Shown here: in pieces, positions 16,711-26,321 of the stretch
Numbering within the stretch: position 1 is the first letter of the stretch
Layout of the letters: every line of letters starts with the position of its first letter
Source: Prevotellaceae bacterium
Lineage (GTDB): Bacteria; Bacteroidota; Bacteroidia; Bacteroidales; Bacteroidaceae
Direction: 5' to 3'
Length of the DNA stretch: 64,000 nucleotides
Assembly (NCBI GenBank): GCA_015256945.1
Contig: JABZLB010000005.1
Coordinates: forward strand, 45,992-109,991
Made by a program: the position numbers and the translations under genes
The notes under the pieces: model-generated
Seen by the model: only the letters and a program-made list of their open reading frames with translations
What the model was told of the DNA's origin: nothing
Database searches by the model: none

Positions 16711-17499
16711 ATGAATAAGGAAGACATCAGGCAAGTACTTCTGCCCAAAACAGGGCGGTATGATTTTATGGTTGAACCCTTTCACTGCGACTTTCGCAAC
16801 CGTTTTTTCGCAGGACATTTGGGTAATGCCATGCTTAATGCGGCCGATTATCATAGCAACGACCGTGGTTACGGCATGACTTACCTCAATACCATTCATC
16901 GCACATGGGTTTTGTCGCGTTTTGCTTTCGAGCTTAACAGTATGCCATTGGCCTACGATAAGATTACGATTTCGACGTGGGTTGAGAGCGCAATCAAATC
17001 ATTTACAAGCAGGAATTTTGCGATAACCAACAGTGAAACAAATGAAATTTACGGCTATGGACGAAGTATCTGGGCTTTGATTGATACCGAAAGCCGGCAG
17101 CCTGCCAATCTTTTGGAGATAAAAGACGGATTGATTGGTTCGTATATTGAGACGTCAGAGCCGTGTCCTATCGCCAAACCGGGACGTGTTACCATGGATA
17201 ATGGTGCTGCCCTTGTGCGCGAAATGGACACCTGTTACAGTGATGTTGACGTGAACGGACATGTTAATTCGGTGAAATATATTGAACATATCCTCGACCT
17301 TTTCGATATTGATTTCTATCGAAACCATCGTCTTCATCGTTTCGAAATTGCCTATGTTACCGAAGCTCACGGCGGCGACAAGCTCAGTTTTTATTTAGAA
17401 CAGAAGTCGGATATAGAGTTTTGTGTAAAGATTACCAGGCATATCCCGGAAGAAATAGAGGTAGTTCGCAGCCTCATCAGGTTTGTAAACGACAAGTAA
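16711..17499 (+). CDS. Acyl-ACP thioesterase
   Basis: 262 residues with two tandem hotdog folds. By family it hydrolyses acyl-acyl carrier protein to free fatty acid. The N-terminal hotdog spans about 10-140 (AADYHSNDRGYG, then WVLSRFAFELNSMP) and the C-terminal one about 160-255. The second contains DVDVNGHVNSVKY (178-190), matching the family's catalytic Asp/Asn-His region. Cytoplasmic, no signal peptide. Chain-length preference cannot be told. Single gene with its own promoter, convergent with recQ. Confidence 0.9.
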   Translation: MNKEDIRQVLLPKTGRYDFMVEPFHCDFRNRFFAGHLGNAMLNAADYHSNDRGYGMTYLNTIHRTWVLSRFAFELNSMPLAYDKITISTWVESAIKSFTSRNFAITNSETNEIYGYGRSIWALIDTESRQPANLLEIKDGLIGSYIETSEPCPIAKPGRVTMDNGAALVREMDTCYSDVDVNGHVNSVKYIEHILDLFDIDFYRNHRLHRFEIAYVTEAHGGDKLSFYLEQKSDIEFCVKITRHIPEEIEVVRSLIRFVNDK

Positions 17500-17556
17500 T
17501 ATGTTTGTGCTTCCAACAGGTTCACATCAATTTTATTTTTCGATAACACAGTTATG

Positions 17557-17582
17557 CACCATGCTTCACGGCATGGTGTTTG
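17557..17582. terminator. Terminator between the thioesterase gene and recQ
   Basis: CACCATGC (17557-17564) pairs perfectly with GCATGGTG (17571-17578) around a six-base loop, followed on the plus strand by TTTGTG. It lies between convergent genes. Confidence 0.65.
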
Positions 17583-17593
17583 TGCGTTTATAC

Positions 17594-19516
17594 CTATCTG
17601 TATTCGTCGTTGTTTTTTAATGATATTTTGTCGCCATCAATATGTATAACCTCTTCTTGCACAAGGTATTTAAGAGCATAGTCTAAATCGGTGCTTTCGG
17701 CATCTATTTTCATAACGTCTTTAAGCTGATGCCATTCGTTGTCCTTTAATAATTGCATAATCTTTTCACGGGCAGAGTCGTCATGTTCCGATTTTAAACA
17801 TACGTCGCACTGCCCACAATCGTGTGTTGTTTTCTCGCCAAAGTAACGTAACAGCTGCCTGCTTCGGCATACATAATCGTTCGAAGCATAGGCTATCACA
17901 GCCTCGATGCGCTTAATATATTCCGTTTTTCGGTTGTCGTATATGCTTTCTGGCAGGTAAATAAAGTCGGCGCGATCCTGTAAAAATGTGATATACGGCG
18001 TTTTACGCTGTGGTATAAAGTGGATGATATGCTGCATGGATAGCGACTTCAGCGTCTGGTAGGTCTCATGATTGCTTAGTCCCGCCAGCGACGCTACGAG
18101 CGTTTCATCAATAAATTCATAGCTGGTGAACAGTCCTCCGTAGCATCTTAGCAGCGTTGTCATGACGGCTTCTTCTTTCGGAGTAAGCTCATTGAGACGA
18201 TAAAGGTCGTTGCGTTGTAGCAGAATATGGACGCGGGCGCTGGCATCCGGCTCCGTTTCGTAGCGCAGATAACCTGCATTTTGCAGTATGCGCAGGGCTG
18301 AATCGACATATATTGAGCTGTACGAGTAGGTTACACAAAAGCGTCCGATTTCGAACGAAAAGGTGTGACCCTCACCACTCCCCACGCCAATTTGATAGAA
18401 ATAAGCCAGATGTTCGTATACATCGCTGATAAATTCCTTCGGCGGAAAGTTGCTGTTGATGCGTTTTTGCAGCTTTGCCGGGTCGCCGTTATTCCATAGA
18501 AGCACGGCAAACGACTTCATACCGTCACGTCCTGCTCGTCCTGCTTCCTGGAAATATGCCTCGATACTGTCGGGGCTGTCCATATGTATAACCACTCTTA
18601 CATCGGGCTTGTCGATACCCATTCCAAACGCATTTGTGGCTACAATTACGCGTTTTTTATTGTCGTTCCAAAGCTTCTGGCGCTCGTCGCGCACTGATGG
18701 TTCGAGCCCTGCATGATAAAAAGTAGACTGTATACCGTTTGTCTCGAGTATGGCCGAAAGCTCTTTGCACCTTCGTCGGCTTCGTACATATACGATTGCA
18801 CTGCCGTTTATGCGTGACAAAATATGGATAAGCTCGGCTATCTTATCATTTGTTTTTCGAACCACATAGGCAAGATTAGGCCGTTCGAAGCTCATACGAA
18901 ACACGTTTTTCTGTTGAAAAGCGAGTTGTGCCTGAATGTCGTCGACCACCTTTTCAGTTGCCGTTGCCGTAAGTGCAAGCACAGGAGCCGGCTTCAACTT
19001 TCTTATTTCTGCAATCTTTAAGTAAGCAGGGCGGAAGTCATAACCCCACTGACTGATGCAATGGGCTTCATCAACGGTGATGAAGCTCACTTTCATGTGA
19101 TGAAGTTTGGTTTGAAAAATAGGCGACGAAAGGCGCTCAGGCGATATGTATAATATCTTTATGCCACCAAAAATACAGTTTTCGAGCGTCTTGATTATTT
19201 CGCTTCGCAGCATGCCCGTGTACACAGCAGCTGCCTTAATACCCTTTTTTCTCAGGTTCTGCACCTGGTCTTTCATCAGCGCTATAAGCGGTGTGATGAC
19301 AATACACGTGCCTTCTTGCGCCAGGGCAGGCACCTGAAAGGTTATTGATTTGCCTCCGCCCGTAGGCATTAACCCCAGTGTATCGCGCCCATTGCCGATA
19401 CTTTCGATAATATCGAGCTGTATACTGCGAAAGCCGTTATACCCCCAATATTGTTTTAGAATTTTAAGATAGTCGGCCGTTTCCAACCCTTTTTGTGTCA
19501 GTTCATGTCGGTCCAT
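17594..19516 (-). CDS. recQ: ATP-dependent DNA helicase RecQ
   Basis: 640 residues. A 3'-5' helicase of recombination and fork repair. Walker A is PTGGGKS (51-57), the DEAH box is VDEAHCISQW (from 148), and QEAGRAGRDG near residue 325 is motif VI. A RecQ-C-terminal region follows with the zinc ligands Cys-x..-CGQCDVC near 560-585. The canonical C-terminal HRDC domain is not evident; the last 50 residues look like a winged helix instead. It overlaps the end of recJ by 19 bases and so is translationally coupled to it. Confidence 0.96.
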   Translation of the reverse strand: MDRHELTQKGLETADYLKILKQYWGYNGFRSIQLDIIESIGNGRDTLGLMPTGGGKSITFQVPALAQEGTCIVITPLIALMKDQVQNLRKKGIKAAAVYTGMLRSEIIKTLENCIFGGIKILYISPERLSSPIFQTKLHHMKVSFITVDEAHCISQWGYDFRPAYLKIAEIRKLKPAPVLALTATATEKVVDDIQAQLAFQQKNVFRMSFERPNLAYVVRKTNDKIAELIHILSRINGSAIVYVRSRRRCKELSAILETNGIQSTFYHAGLEPSVRDERQKLWNDNKKRVIVATNAFGMGIDKPDVRVVIHMDSPDSIEAYFQEAGRAGRDGMKSFAVLLWNNGDPAKLQKRINSNFPPKEFISDVYEHLAYFYQIGVGSGEGHTFSFEIGRFCVTYSYSSIYVDSALRILQNAGYLRYETEPDASARVHILLQRNDLYRLNELTPKEEAVMTTLLRCYGGLFTSYEFIDETLVASLAGLSNHETYQTLKSLSMQHIIHFIPQRKTPYITFLQDRADFIYLPESIYDNRKTEYIKRIEAVIAYASNDYVCRSRQLLRYFGEKTTHDCGQCDVCLKSEHDDSAREKIMQLLKDNEWHQLKDVMKIDAESTDLDYALKYLVQEEVIHIDGDKISLKNNDEYR

Positions 19517-21237
19517 TCGCCTTCTGTTGGCTGTATGTCTTCTATTTGAAGCTGTACCTGGTTGTGTTTGAAAATGTTGTCTTCGATAGTATATGCAATG
19601 TCAAACGAACATTTCGACTTGATATATCTTGCCGATGCGCTCTGGCCGAAGGCTATTCCGTTCACAACGGTGCTCGATTTAGAATCGACAAGTTCGAGCT
19701 TAATGTGCTCCTGCGACCGTCCTACCACCTTGCTCGTACCATAATCGTACACGGCTTCGGTAAAGAATACAGGCTTTTGGTTGCATGGTCCGAACGGTGA
19801 GAAACGCTTTAAATCGTTATGAAGCCGCTTCGTAATATCCTTAAAGTCGATTTTTGCATCAATATTGAGCGATGCTTCCGTCTGTTCAGGCTGGATGTGT
19901 TCTTCGACATAGTGTTGAAAGCGTTTCCTGAACTCGGTAATATCATCCCACTTGAGTGTAAGACCGGCAGCGTAAGTGTGCCCGCCGAAGTTCAATAACA
20001 AATCGCGGCAACTTTTAATTGCAGCATACACATCAAAACCAACTACCGACCTTGCCGACCCTGTGGCAAAATCACCGTCGCGCGTAAGCACCACCGTTGG
20101 CCTGAAATATATTTCGGTTAACCGCGATGCCACAATGCCTATAATGCCTTTTTTCCAGTGCTCGTCGTATAGAACAATGCTCGAATGGTGTTTCTGACTT
20201 TCGAGCTTCGATACAATTTGGTTGGCCTCTTCGGTCATTTGCTTGTCAATATCCTTTCGTTGTTCGTTATATTCGTTGATATGACGAGCCTCGCTCAGCG
20301 CTGATGTAAATTCCTTTTCAACCAGCAAATCAACACTGGCCTTGCCGTTCTCCATACGTCCTGAGGCGTTTATGCGCGGACCAATTTTAAATATAATGTC
20401 GCTCATTGATATTTCACGGCCGTTCAATCCGCAAATATCGATGATGGCTTTCAGTCCGATACTCGGATTCTGATTGAGCTGCTTCAAACCGTGATAGGCC
20501 AGAATACGATTCTCATCTACCACAGGAACCAGGTCGGCTGCTATGCTGACGGCACAGAAATCGAGCAGGGGGATGAGGTGAGAAAAGGGTATTCCGTTAT
20601 TCTTGGCGAAAGCCTGCATAAACTTAAAGCCTACGCCACATCCGCAAAGCTGCTTAAAAGGATAGCTGTCGTCGGGTTGTTTGGGGTTCAGAATGGCCAC
20701 TGCTGGCGGCAGAATTTCGTCGGGAACATGATGGTCGCATATGATAAAGTCGATACCGATACTTTTTGCATAGGTTATCATTTCAATAGCCTTAATACCG
20801 CAATCCAGAATAATAATAAGCTTTACGCCTGTATCGTGGGCATATTTTATGCCCTTTTTGCTTATGCCATATCCCTCGTCATAGCGGTCGGGTATGTAGT
20901 AATCGATATTCGAATAGAACTGTTGCAGAAACTTATACACCAGTGCAACGGCTGTGCATCCGTCAACATCGTAGTCGCCATATACCAGTATGCGTTCCTT
21001 TCGCCCCATGGCATCGTTAAGCCTGTCAACGGCAACGTACATATCCTTCATCAGGAAGGGGTTGGTAAGGTCGGCAAGTTGTGGTTTGAAAAACCTTTTG
21101 GCTGCACTCTCTGTTGTAATGCCCCGCTTAATAAGCAAGCCTGCAAGTATGGGGTTTATGTTGAGCTTTTCGCCCAGTTCCTTTGCCTGCTGCTTTTTTT
21201 CTGGTGTGGGTGGGTCATACTTCCATTTGAAATGCAT
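19498..21237 (-). CDS. recJ: Single-stranded-DNA-specific exonuclease RecJ
   Basis: 579 residues, full length. A 5'-3' exonuclease of the DHH phosphoesterase family that resects single strands in recombination and mismatch repair. Motif I is DYDVDG (88-93), and the family's DHH is at 168-170 (ICDHHVPDE); a DHHA1 domain with GGHTYAAG lies near residue 430 and an OB-like domain ends the protein. It is the first gene of a recJ-recQ transcript, which pairs the nuclease and helicase that act together in the RecF pathway. Confidence 0.97.
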   Translation of the reverse strand: MHFKWKYDPPTPEKKQQAKELGEKLNINPILAGLLIKRGITTESAAKRFFKPQLADLTNPFLMKDMYVAVDRLNDAMGRKERILVYGDYDVDGCTAVALVYKFLQQFYSNIDYYIPDRYDEGYGISKKGIKYAHDTGVKLIIILDCGIKAIEMITYAKSIGIDFIICDHHVPDEILPPAVAILNPKQPDDSYPFKQLCGCGVGFKFMQAFAKNNGIPFSHLIPLLDFCAVSIAADLVPVVDENRILAYHGLKQLNQNPSIGLKAIIDICGLNGREISMSDIIFKIGPRINASGRMENGKASVDLLVEKEFTSALSEARHINEYNEQRKDIDKQMTEEANQIVSKLESQKHHSSIVLYDEHWKKGIIGIVASRLTEIYFRPTVVLTRDGDFATGSARSVVGFDVYAAIKSCRDLLLNFGGHTYAAGLTLKWDDITEFRKRFQHYVEEHIQPEQTEASLNIDAKIDFKDITKRLHNDLKRFSPFGPCNQKPVFFTEAVYDYGTSKVVGRSQEHIKLELVDSKSSTVVNGIAFGQSASARYIKSKCSFDIAYTIEDNIFKHNQVQLQIEDIQPTEGEWTDMN

Positions 21238-21261
21238 TGTAATTTATTTTTATTCTGCCAT

Positions 21262-21269
21262 CAAAGTTA
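21262..21269 (-). promoter_or_regulatory. -7 box of recJ-recQ
   Basis: On the minus strand it reads TAACTTTG, an exact TAnnTTTG match, 25 bases before the recJ start. Confidence 0.55.
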
Positions 21270-21435
21270 CTAAATTTTCATAACACTTTTAAATGACCGA
21301 TAGTTAAAAGTAAATAAAGCACGAGAGCCAGGGGACAGCTGTTTCAGTTTGTATAACGCTGGTTTGTAACCAGGTTTAGGATGTTTTGTTACATCCGTTA
21401 GTGTTGTTGCCAGCATGAATAACGGGCTAAGGGTT

Positions 21436-21536
21436 ATTGTGTGGCGGCCGCCGGAAACGCGTACGGCAATCGTCAGACAATGCGTATGACGGCCGTCAGC
21501 AGCGCTGCTGGCGGCCGCCATACAATGAACTTTACG
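21436..21536. repeat. Dispersed two-hairpin palindromic element, copy 3
   Basis: Between recJ and the bleomycin-hydrolase-like gene. The right hairpin (about 21484-21523) is almost perfect: GTATGACGGCCGTCAGCAG pairs with CTGCTGGCGGCCGCCATAC with G-T changes only. The left one is degenerate, centred on CGCGTACG. GACGGCCGTC is at 21488-21497. The tail reads AATGAACTTTACGCCGTAAA, nearly the same as copy 5. The remainder of the 501-base gap holds a hairpin at 21591-21621 and the recJ promoter. Confidence 0.87.
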
Positions 21537-21590
21537 CCGTAAAGGCATTGCCTGTTAGCAGGAATAATAAAACCATACAGGCATAAAGCA

Positions 21591-21621
21591 TTTAGCCCCA
21601 GGACGTTATCCTGAGGCTAAA
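21591..21621 (-). terminator. Hairpin downstream of the bleomycin-hydrolase-like gene
   Basis: TTTAGCC-CAGGA (21591-21603) pairs with TCCTG-GGCTAAA (21609-21621), each arm with one opposed extra base (C opposite A). It lies 118 bases after the stop of the minus-strand gene ending at 21739. The T tract is poor, so terminator function is only likely. Confidence 0.5.
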
Positions 21622-21738
21622 ATAATCCTATAAGAATGGAATTGTCGTGATACTGGCCTTTGCAACTATCTGCAAACAATATGCAAAAGCTTGCTACGGT
21701 GTAGTTATATCAGCCAACTGTATGATAAAGCGTGCAAT

Positions 21739-22944
21739 TTAAAATCCGCATTTCTTGCGAATATCTTTTGGCACGGCATTTTTGTTTATCATGAAGTCCA
21801 TGGTATTGGCAATGATAAAATTCTTTGTCATGTACCAGATACCTTTGTAATCACCGGTTTCTCCCCATGAGTTTTTCACCATGTAATACTCCTTACCGTT
21901 CTGGTCTTTCGCAATACCGTATATTACCATGCCGTGATCATCGGTAAGCTCCCAGTTGTCGAAGCGTTCCTGTCGTTGCTTTTGTGTAGGCTTAACTTCA
22001 GGTATATTGACACCGAGTGAGTCGACAATGTTCTGCTTTTCTGCTTTCGTGAGCTTAAGCCAGCGTGCCATATCGCTTCCCTCCATGCTTTCAATTTTCT
22101 TGGTATCATACATGTAAGCCAGGCCATTGCGTGTGAATCCGTCTTCCGAAACGTCACCGCCCCATGCTACTGTGTAGCCATTCATTACGGCATTATCAAT
22201 AATTTTGCCCAGCTCGTCAATGGGAACGTTCCACGATAATGGAAAGCGCCAGTTGTCTTGTACCTCAACGGCAAATTGTGTCCAGAAAGGATGATGGGTG
22301 TATGACGTAAAGGTTACGTAGTTATTCCAGTCTAATCCCAGGCTAGATGCAAAGGTTTTCGGAGTATATGATTTGCCCTGATATGTGAAATTGTCGGGGC
22401 ATTTGCCAAGGTATGCGTCAAGAATGCCCTGCAATCCCTTTTGCCAGGCAGGTGTAAGCTTTTTGGAATTGCTTTTCGCGATGGCCTCGACGTAAGGAGT
22501 GAGCACGCTGAAGAACTCGTTAAAATTGTTCAGTGAGTCGCCGTAAAGACTGCCGGGGAAGGGCATTGCCTCTTCAGGGCAAATGCCATAATGCTGTATG
22601 CAGTGCAGAACATCGTAGGCACTTCCGCCCTGTGCAAACTGACAGTCGCCGTGAAAACGTACTACTTGTATGGCCCTGTCCATGTAAGTTTTGTTCGCTA
22701 CAAAGCTTTCGCACAGGTCATAAGTCTTACCGGTAGCCTTAAGTATTTCGGCTTCGAAGAAACTTAACGTAGAATAGTCCCAGCAAGTACCCGAACGATT
22801 CTGGTTCTTAATACTGGTAATGGGGTTCTCTTTTACAACGGTAAAGACCGGTTTGTTGGGGTTTTCCTTCTTCTTGTCCTGAGTAGCAGCACCTGCGCTC
22901 ATTGTAAAAACGGCAAGAAGAGCCAGCAAAATAGTTTTCTTCAT
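21739..22944 (-). CDS. Exported bleomycin-hydrolase-like cysteine aminopeptidase (family C1B)
   Basis: 401 residues. Papain-fold aminopeptidase related to PepC and bleomycin hydrolase. Catalytic residues visible are Gln48 (oxyanion hole), Cys54 in RSGTCWDYST, His337 in DDHGMVIYG and Asn358 in VKNSWGE. Unlike the classical cytoplasmic enzymes, it begins with an export signal (MKKTILLALLAVFTMSAGAA), so it should work in the periplasm or outside, trimming imported peptides. The gene lies after pepP on the same strand but behind a terminator, so it is probably separately transcribed. Confidence 0.92.
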   Translation of the reverse strand: MKKTILLALLAVFTMSAGAATQDKKKENPNKPVFTVVKENPITSIKNQNRSGTCWDYSTLSFFEAEILKATGKTYDLCESFVANKTYMDRAIQVVRFHGDCQFAQGGSAYDVLHCIQHYGICPEEAMPFPGSLYGDSLNNFNEFFSVLTPYVEAIAKSNSKKLTPAWQKGLQGILDAYLGKCPDNFTYQGKSYTPKTFASSLGLDWNNYVTFTSYTHHPFWTQFAVEVQDNWRFPLSWNVPIDELGKIIDNAVMNGYTVAWGGDVSEDGFTRNGLAYMYDTKKIESMEGSDMARWLKLTKAEKQNIVDSLGVNIPEVKPTQKQRQERFDNWELTDDHGMVIYGIAKDQNGKEYYMVKNSWGETGDYKGIWYMTKNFIIANTMDFMINKNAVPKDIRKKCGF

Positions 22945-22967
22945 TTGTTAATTGGTGTTTGTTTATA

Positions 22968-23001
22968 GGCAGGGATAAAGTAAAATGTCTTTATCCCTGC
23001 C
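22968..23001 (-). terminator. Intrinsic terminator after pepP
   Basis: A perfect 13-bp stem, GGCAGGGATAAAG (22968-22980) with CTTTATCCCTGCC (22989-23001), eight-base loop, 34 bases after the pepP stop on the minus strand and 24 before the next gene. Confidence 0.75.
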
Positions 23002-23035
23002 GGTTATTATAATTTAATGATTTGCAACCTGTATC

Positions 23036-24436
23036 TTAGTTGTCGGCCATATAGGCTTCAACATCTTTGGGATGATAGGGTATACGGTCCTTGCCTATGA
23101 AGCGGCAGCCGTCCTTTGTAATCAGTACGTCGTCTTCAATACGTATACCGCCAAAGTCCTTATAGGTTTCAATTTTATCGAAATTAAGGAATTCCCTGCA
23201 ATGTCCGCGGGCTTTCCAGTCGTCAATTAAATCAGGAATGAAGTATATTCCCGGCTCATCTGTAACTACAAAACCTTCCTGAAGCCGGCGTCCCATGCGC
23301 AGTGCGTTTGTACCAAACTGCTTTAAATTGGGGCGAGTTTCATCGTCAAAGCCCACGTTTATCTGGCCTAAGTTTTCCATATCGTGTACATCCATGCCCA
23401 TCATATGGCCTAAACCGTGAGGCAAAAACAGGGCATGAGCTCCAGCCTTTACAGCCTCATCGGTGTCGCCTTTCGTCAGTCCCAGCTCCTTTAAACGGTC
23501 AAACATGAGGTGGCATACGGCGAAATGTACGTCCATATATTTCACACCCGGGCGTGCAACCTGCAATGTATGGTCGTGGCATGCTTCAACAATCGAGTAT
23601 ATTTCTAGCTGACGCTGTGTGAATTTACCGTTTACGGGATAGGTTCGGGTGTTGTCAGAACAGTAGTGTTCCATCGTTTCGGCACCGGCATCACATAGTG
23701 CAAGCCTGCCGCTTTCGAGAATATTCATTGACGGATTGCCGTGCATGATTTCGCCATGCTGTGAGAAAATGGTTGGGAAACTTACCATTGAGCCGAACGA
23801 ATGCGCCGTGCCGTCAATCAGTCCACCTACATATTTTTCGGTCAATCCTGGCTTTGTGGCGCGCATTCCCGTTGTGTGCATCTTGTAACCAATGACTGCA
23901 GCCCGTTCCAGTTCGTCGATTTCTTCGGCCGTTTTCGTTGAGCGCATCTTCACAACAGCCTTAATAAGCTCCATCGATGCGCTTTCCTTTTGCTGGCTTG
24001 GGTGAATACCTAGCAAATCAAACAGCTGTATTTGTATGTCGGCACGGTAAGGAGGCAGGAAGTGTATGGGCCTTTGCGCACGCAAAGCATCGTTGCAAAT
24101 TGTTTTCAAAGCCTTCATAGGGGCGGTGTTTGCCACGCCAATTTGCCCGGCCATATCATGTATACTATCGACCGAACCGTACCAGACAATGTCTTCTATG
24201 TCAATATCGTCTCCAACAAGAACCTCTTTATCGTTGTCAATATCGATTATTCCAACAAGCCCTTCGCGCTGTTGGCCAAAGTAATAAAGAAATGAAGAAT
24301 CCTGTCTGAAAGGGTAATAAGCGTTAGCTGGAAAGTTAGCGGGTGATTCATTATTTCCAAATAGAATAATAATACCGCTTTTAACAAGTTTCCTTAACTG
24401 CTTTCTGCGGTCTGCATAAGTTTGTTTACTAAACAT
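23036..24436 (-). CDS. pepP: Xaa-Pro aminopeptidase (metallopeptidase M24)
   Basis: 466 residues. Removes N-terminal residues before proline. The N-terminal domain (about 1-160) is the creatinase-like aminopeptidase P domain (FGNNESPANFPANAYYPFRQ); the C-terminal pita-bread domain carries the dinuclear metal ligands in LCDAGAE, DNTRTYPVNG, LPHGLGHMMG, DEPGIYF and IRIEDD. No signal peptide, so cytoplasmic. It has its own promoter, divergent from the patatin gene. Confidence 0.95.
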   Translation of the reverse strand: MFSKQTYADRRKQLRKLVKSGIIILFGNNESPANFPANAYYPFRQDSSFLYYFGQQREGLVGIIDIDNDKEVLVGDDIDIEDIVWYGSVDSIHDMAGQIGVANTAPMKALKTICNDALRAQRPIHFLPPYRADIQIQLFDLLGIHPSQQKESASMELIKAVVKMRSTKTAEEIDELERAAVIGYKMHTTGMRATKPGLTEKYVGGLIDGTAHSFGSMVSFPTIFSQHGEIMHGNPSMNILESGRLALCDAGAETMEHYCSDNTRTYPVNGKFTQRQLEIYSIVEACHDHTLQVARPGVKYMDVHFAVCHLMFDRLKELGLTKGDTDEAVKAGAHALFLPHGLGHMMGMDVHDMENLGQINVGFDDETRPNLKQFGTNALRMGRRLQEGFVVTDEPGIYFIPDLIDDWKARGHCREFLNFDKIETYKDFGGIRIEDDVLITKDGCRFIGKDRIPYHPKDVEAYMADN

Positions 24437-24459
24437 AAATAAATCAGTTAACTTTTACG

Positions 24460-24467
24460 CAAAGGTA
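24460..24467 (-). promoter_or_regulatory. -7 box of pepP
   Basis: Reads TACCTTTG on the minus strand (TAnnTTTG), 24 bases before the pepP start. Only 22 bases separate it from the divergent patatin box, so the two promoters overlap. Confidence 0.55.
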
Positions 24468-24489
24468 CAAAATAGTCGGTTTAAAGTGT

Positions 24490-24497
24490 TATCTTTG
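24490..24497 (+). promoter_or_regulatory. -7 box of the patatin gene
   Basis: TATCTTTG, an exact match, 22 bases before the start at 24519. It overlaps the longer reading frame that would begin at 24486, which rules that start out. Confidence 0.55.
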
Positions 24498-24518
24498 CAA
24501 GCAAAATTAACTATTTCT

Positions 24519-25376
24519 ATGCAATTTGACAGCAAAACGGGTCTTGTACTTGAAGGTGGTGGCATGCGCGGTGTGTTTACAAGCGGAGTGCTTGACGCTT
24601 TTATGAAGTACCAGTTATACTTTAATTATGTTGTAGCCGTGTCGGCAGGAGCATGCAATGGCATGAGCTATATTTCGCGTCAACCCCGTAGAGCACGAAT
24701 TGCTAATATTGATTATGTGGCCCAATACGATTATGTGGGAATAAAAAACCTGGTTACTCAGGGTTGCATTTTTGACCAGGACTTGCTGTATAACCGTTAT
24801 CAGAACGAGCTTGTACCCTTTGATTACGACGAGTTTTTTAAGCATTCGGCAGGCTTTGAAATAGTAACAACCAACTGTAATACGGGTAAGGCCGAATATC
24901 TTACCGAAACAAGTAACCGCCAGCGCGCTTGCGACATAGCACGAGCATCCAGCAGTTTGCCGTTTTTAAGCAAAATAACGTGGATTGATAACGTTCCTAT
25001 GCTTGACGGAGGCATAGTTGATTCCATTCCCGTTATGCGTGCAATGGAAACCGGGCACGCTACAAATGTGGTTATTTCTACACGTAATTATGGCTACCAT
25101 GAATCGGGAACCGATCGTAAAATTCCTTATTTTATCTATAAAAACTATCCTCGTCTGCGCGTTGCACTGAGCCATCGTATAGAACTTTACAACACACAGT
25201 TGCAACTGATTGAGGATTTAGAGCGCGCCGATAAAATTATATGTATTCGCCCGCAAAGGCCAATGGAGGTTCGACGCATAGATAATGATCTTTCAAAATT
25301 GGAAGCATTGTATGAAGAAGGCTTCCAATTGGGCGAGCAATTCTGTCGTACTCATACTATAAATATAAAGAAATAA
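24519..25376 (+). CDS. Patatin-like phospholipase
   Basis: 285 residues from the start at 24519. The fold uses a Ser-Asp dyad to hydrolyse acyl esters of lipids. The oxyanion loop is GGGMRG (13-18), the nucleophile is Ser42 in AVSAGA (the usual first Gly of GxSxG is Ala), and the Asp is in MLDGGIVDS near residue 165. It has no signal peptide, so it is cytoplasmic. The substrate is unknown. Own promoter, divergent from pepP. Confidence 0.9.
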   Translation: MQFDSKTGLVLEGGGMRGVFTSGVLDAFMKYQLYFNYVVAVSAGACNGMSYISRQPRRARIANIDYVAQYDYVGIKNLVTQGCIFDQDLLYNRYQNELVPFDYDEFFKHSAGFEIVTTNCNTGKAEYLTETSNRQRACDIARASSSLPFLSKITWIDNVPMLDGGIVDSIPVMRAMETGHATNVVISTRNYGYHESGTDRKIPYFIYKNYPRLRVALSHRIELYNTQLQLIEDLERADKIICIRPQRPMEVRRIDNDLSKLEALYEEGFQLGEQFCRTHTINIKK

Positions 25377-25446
25377 TCACGCGTTACCATCATGAAGTGT
25401 AGTTTTAAGCGAGTATTTCATGTAGTGAATACGGAAAAATAAAATA

Positions 25447-25469
25447 GCCCTACCATAGTGAGGCAGGGC
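25447..25469. terminator. Terminator between the patatin gene and trmD (distal)
   Basis: GCCCTACC (25447-25454) pairs with GGCAGGGC (25462-25469) with one mismatch; A-rich on the left and right, so T-rich after the stem on either strand. Convergent gap. Confidence 0.6.
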
Positions 25470-25490
25470 AAAAATAAGTTTTAGGCAATT

Positions 25491-25522
25491 GCTAAAACAG
25501 TATTTTCAATTCTGTTTTAAGC
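25491..25522 (-). terminator. Terminator after trmD (proximal)
   Basis: GCTAAAACAG (25491-25500) pairs with CTGTTTTAAGC (25512-25522) with one bulged base, 25 bases after the trmD stop on the minus strand. Confidence 0.5.
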
Positions 25523-25546
25523 TATTATCTCTTTAGCATTAAGTTT

Positions 25547-26224
25547 TTATTTCTTTAATAAATCGGGCCTGAGGCGTTGTGTTCGTTCCATAGCCTGATC
25601 CATTTCCCATTGTTTTATCTTAGCCTCGTTGCCGCTAAGCAGAATGTCTGGCACCGTCCACCCCTTGTAATTAGCGGGTCGGGTATAGATGGGCGCGGCC
25701 AGAAGATCGTCTTGAAAGCAATCAGAAAGTGCGCTCTGATCATCGCTGATTGCTCCTGGAATAAGCCTGACGACAGCGTCAGTAATCAGTGCAGCTGCAA
25801 GCTCTCCGCCGGTAAGTACAAAATCGCCCACGCTAATCTCGCGTGTAATCAGATGGTCGCGCACGCGCTGATCGATACCTTTGTAGTGCCCGCACAAAAT
25901 AATGAGATTGCCTTGCAAGCTCATTTCGTTGGCCATTCTTTGGTCAAACTTTTCACCGTCGGGCGAAACGTAGATTACGTCATCGTAGTTTCGTTCAGCC
26001 TTAAGGGCAGAAATACAGCGGTCTATCGGTTCACACTGCATCACCATTCCGGCAAATCCGCCATAGGGATAATCGTCAACACGTCGCCATTTATCCAGGG
26101 TGTAATCGCGTAAATTGTGTAAATGTATTTCAACAAGACCTTTTTTTCGGGCACGTGCTATAATACTTTCGTTGATAAAGCCCTCTAACATTTCGGGCAG
26201 AACAGTTATGATGTCTATTCTCAT
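25547..26224 (-). CDS. trmD: tRNA (guanine-N1-)-methyltransferase
   Basis: 225 residues from the start at 26224, which gives the standard N-terminus [13 protein letters not shown]; an 18-residue upstream extension is not typical. TrmD methylates G37 of tRNAs for Leu, Pro and Arg and prevents frameshifting. The trefoil-knot AdoMet site is [11 protein letters not shown] (111-121) with [14 protein letters not shown] (131-144). It follows ligA on the same strand after 97 bases that contain a small hairpin (26250-26278). Confidence 0.96.
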   Translation of the reverse strand: MRIDIITVLPEMLEGFINESIIARARKKGLVEIHLHNLRDYTLDKWRRVDDYPYGGFAGMVMQCEPIDRCISALKAERNYDDVIYVSPDGEKFDQRMANEMSLQGNLIILCGHYKGIDQRVRDHLITREISVGDFVLTGGELAAALITDAVVRLIPGAISDDQSALSDCFQDDLLAAPIYTRPANYKGWTVPDILLSGNEAKIKQWEMDQAMERTQRLRPDLLKK

Positions 26225-26321
26225 TATTGTTGACAAGTTATTTCTTGCGTTGTAAGATGTAGCCTTGCTATCTTGCAACGAACGTGTTTTAATAAAAAAC
26301 GGCTGATCTTTTTAAAATAAT

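Noticed and set aside
20491..21273. 260-codon plus-strand reading frame
   Set aside because: It lies antisense to recJ, which has all catalytic motifs; the composition of its product is that of a shadow frame.
25577..26113. 178-codon plus-strand reading frame
   Set aside because: Antisense to trmD; a shadow.
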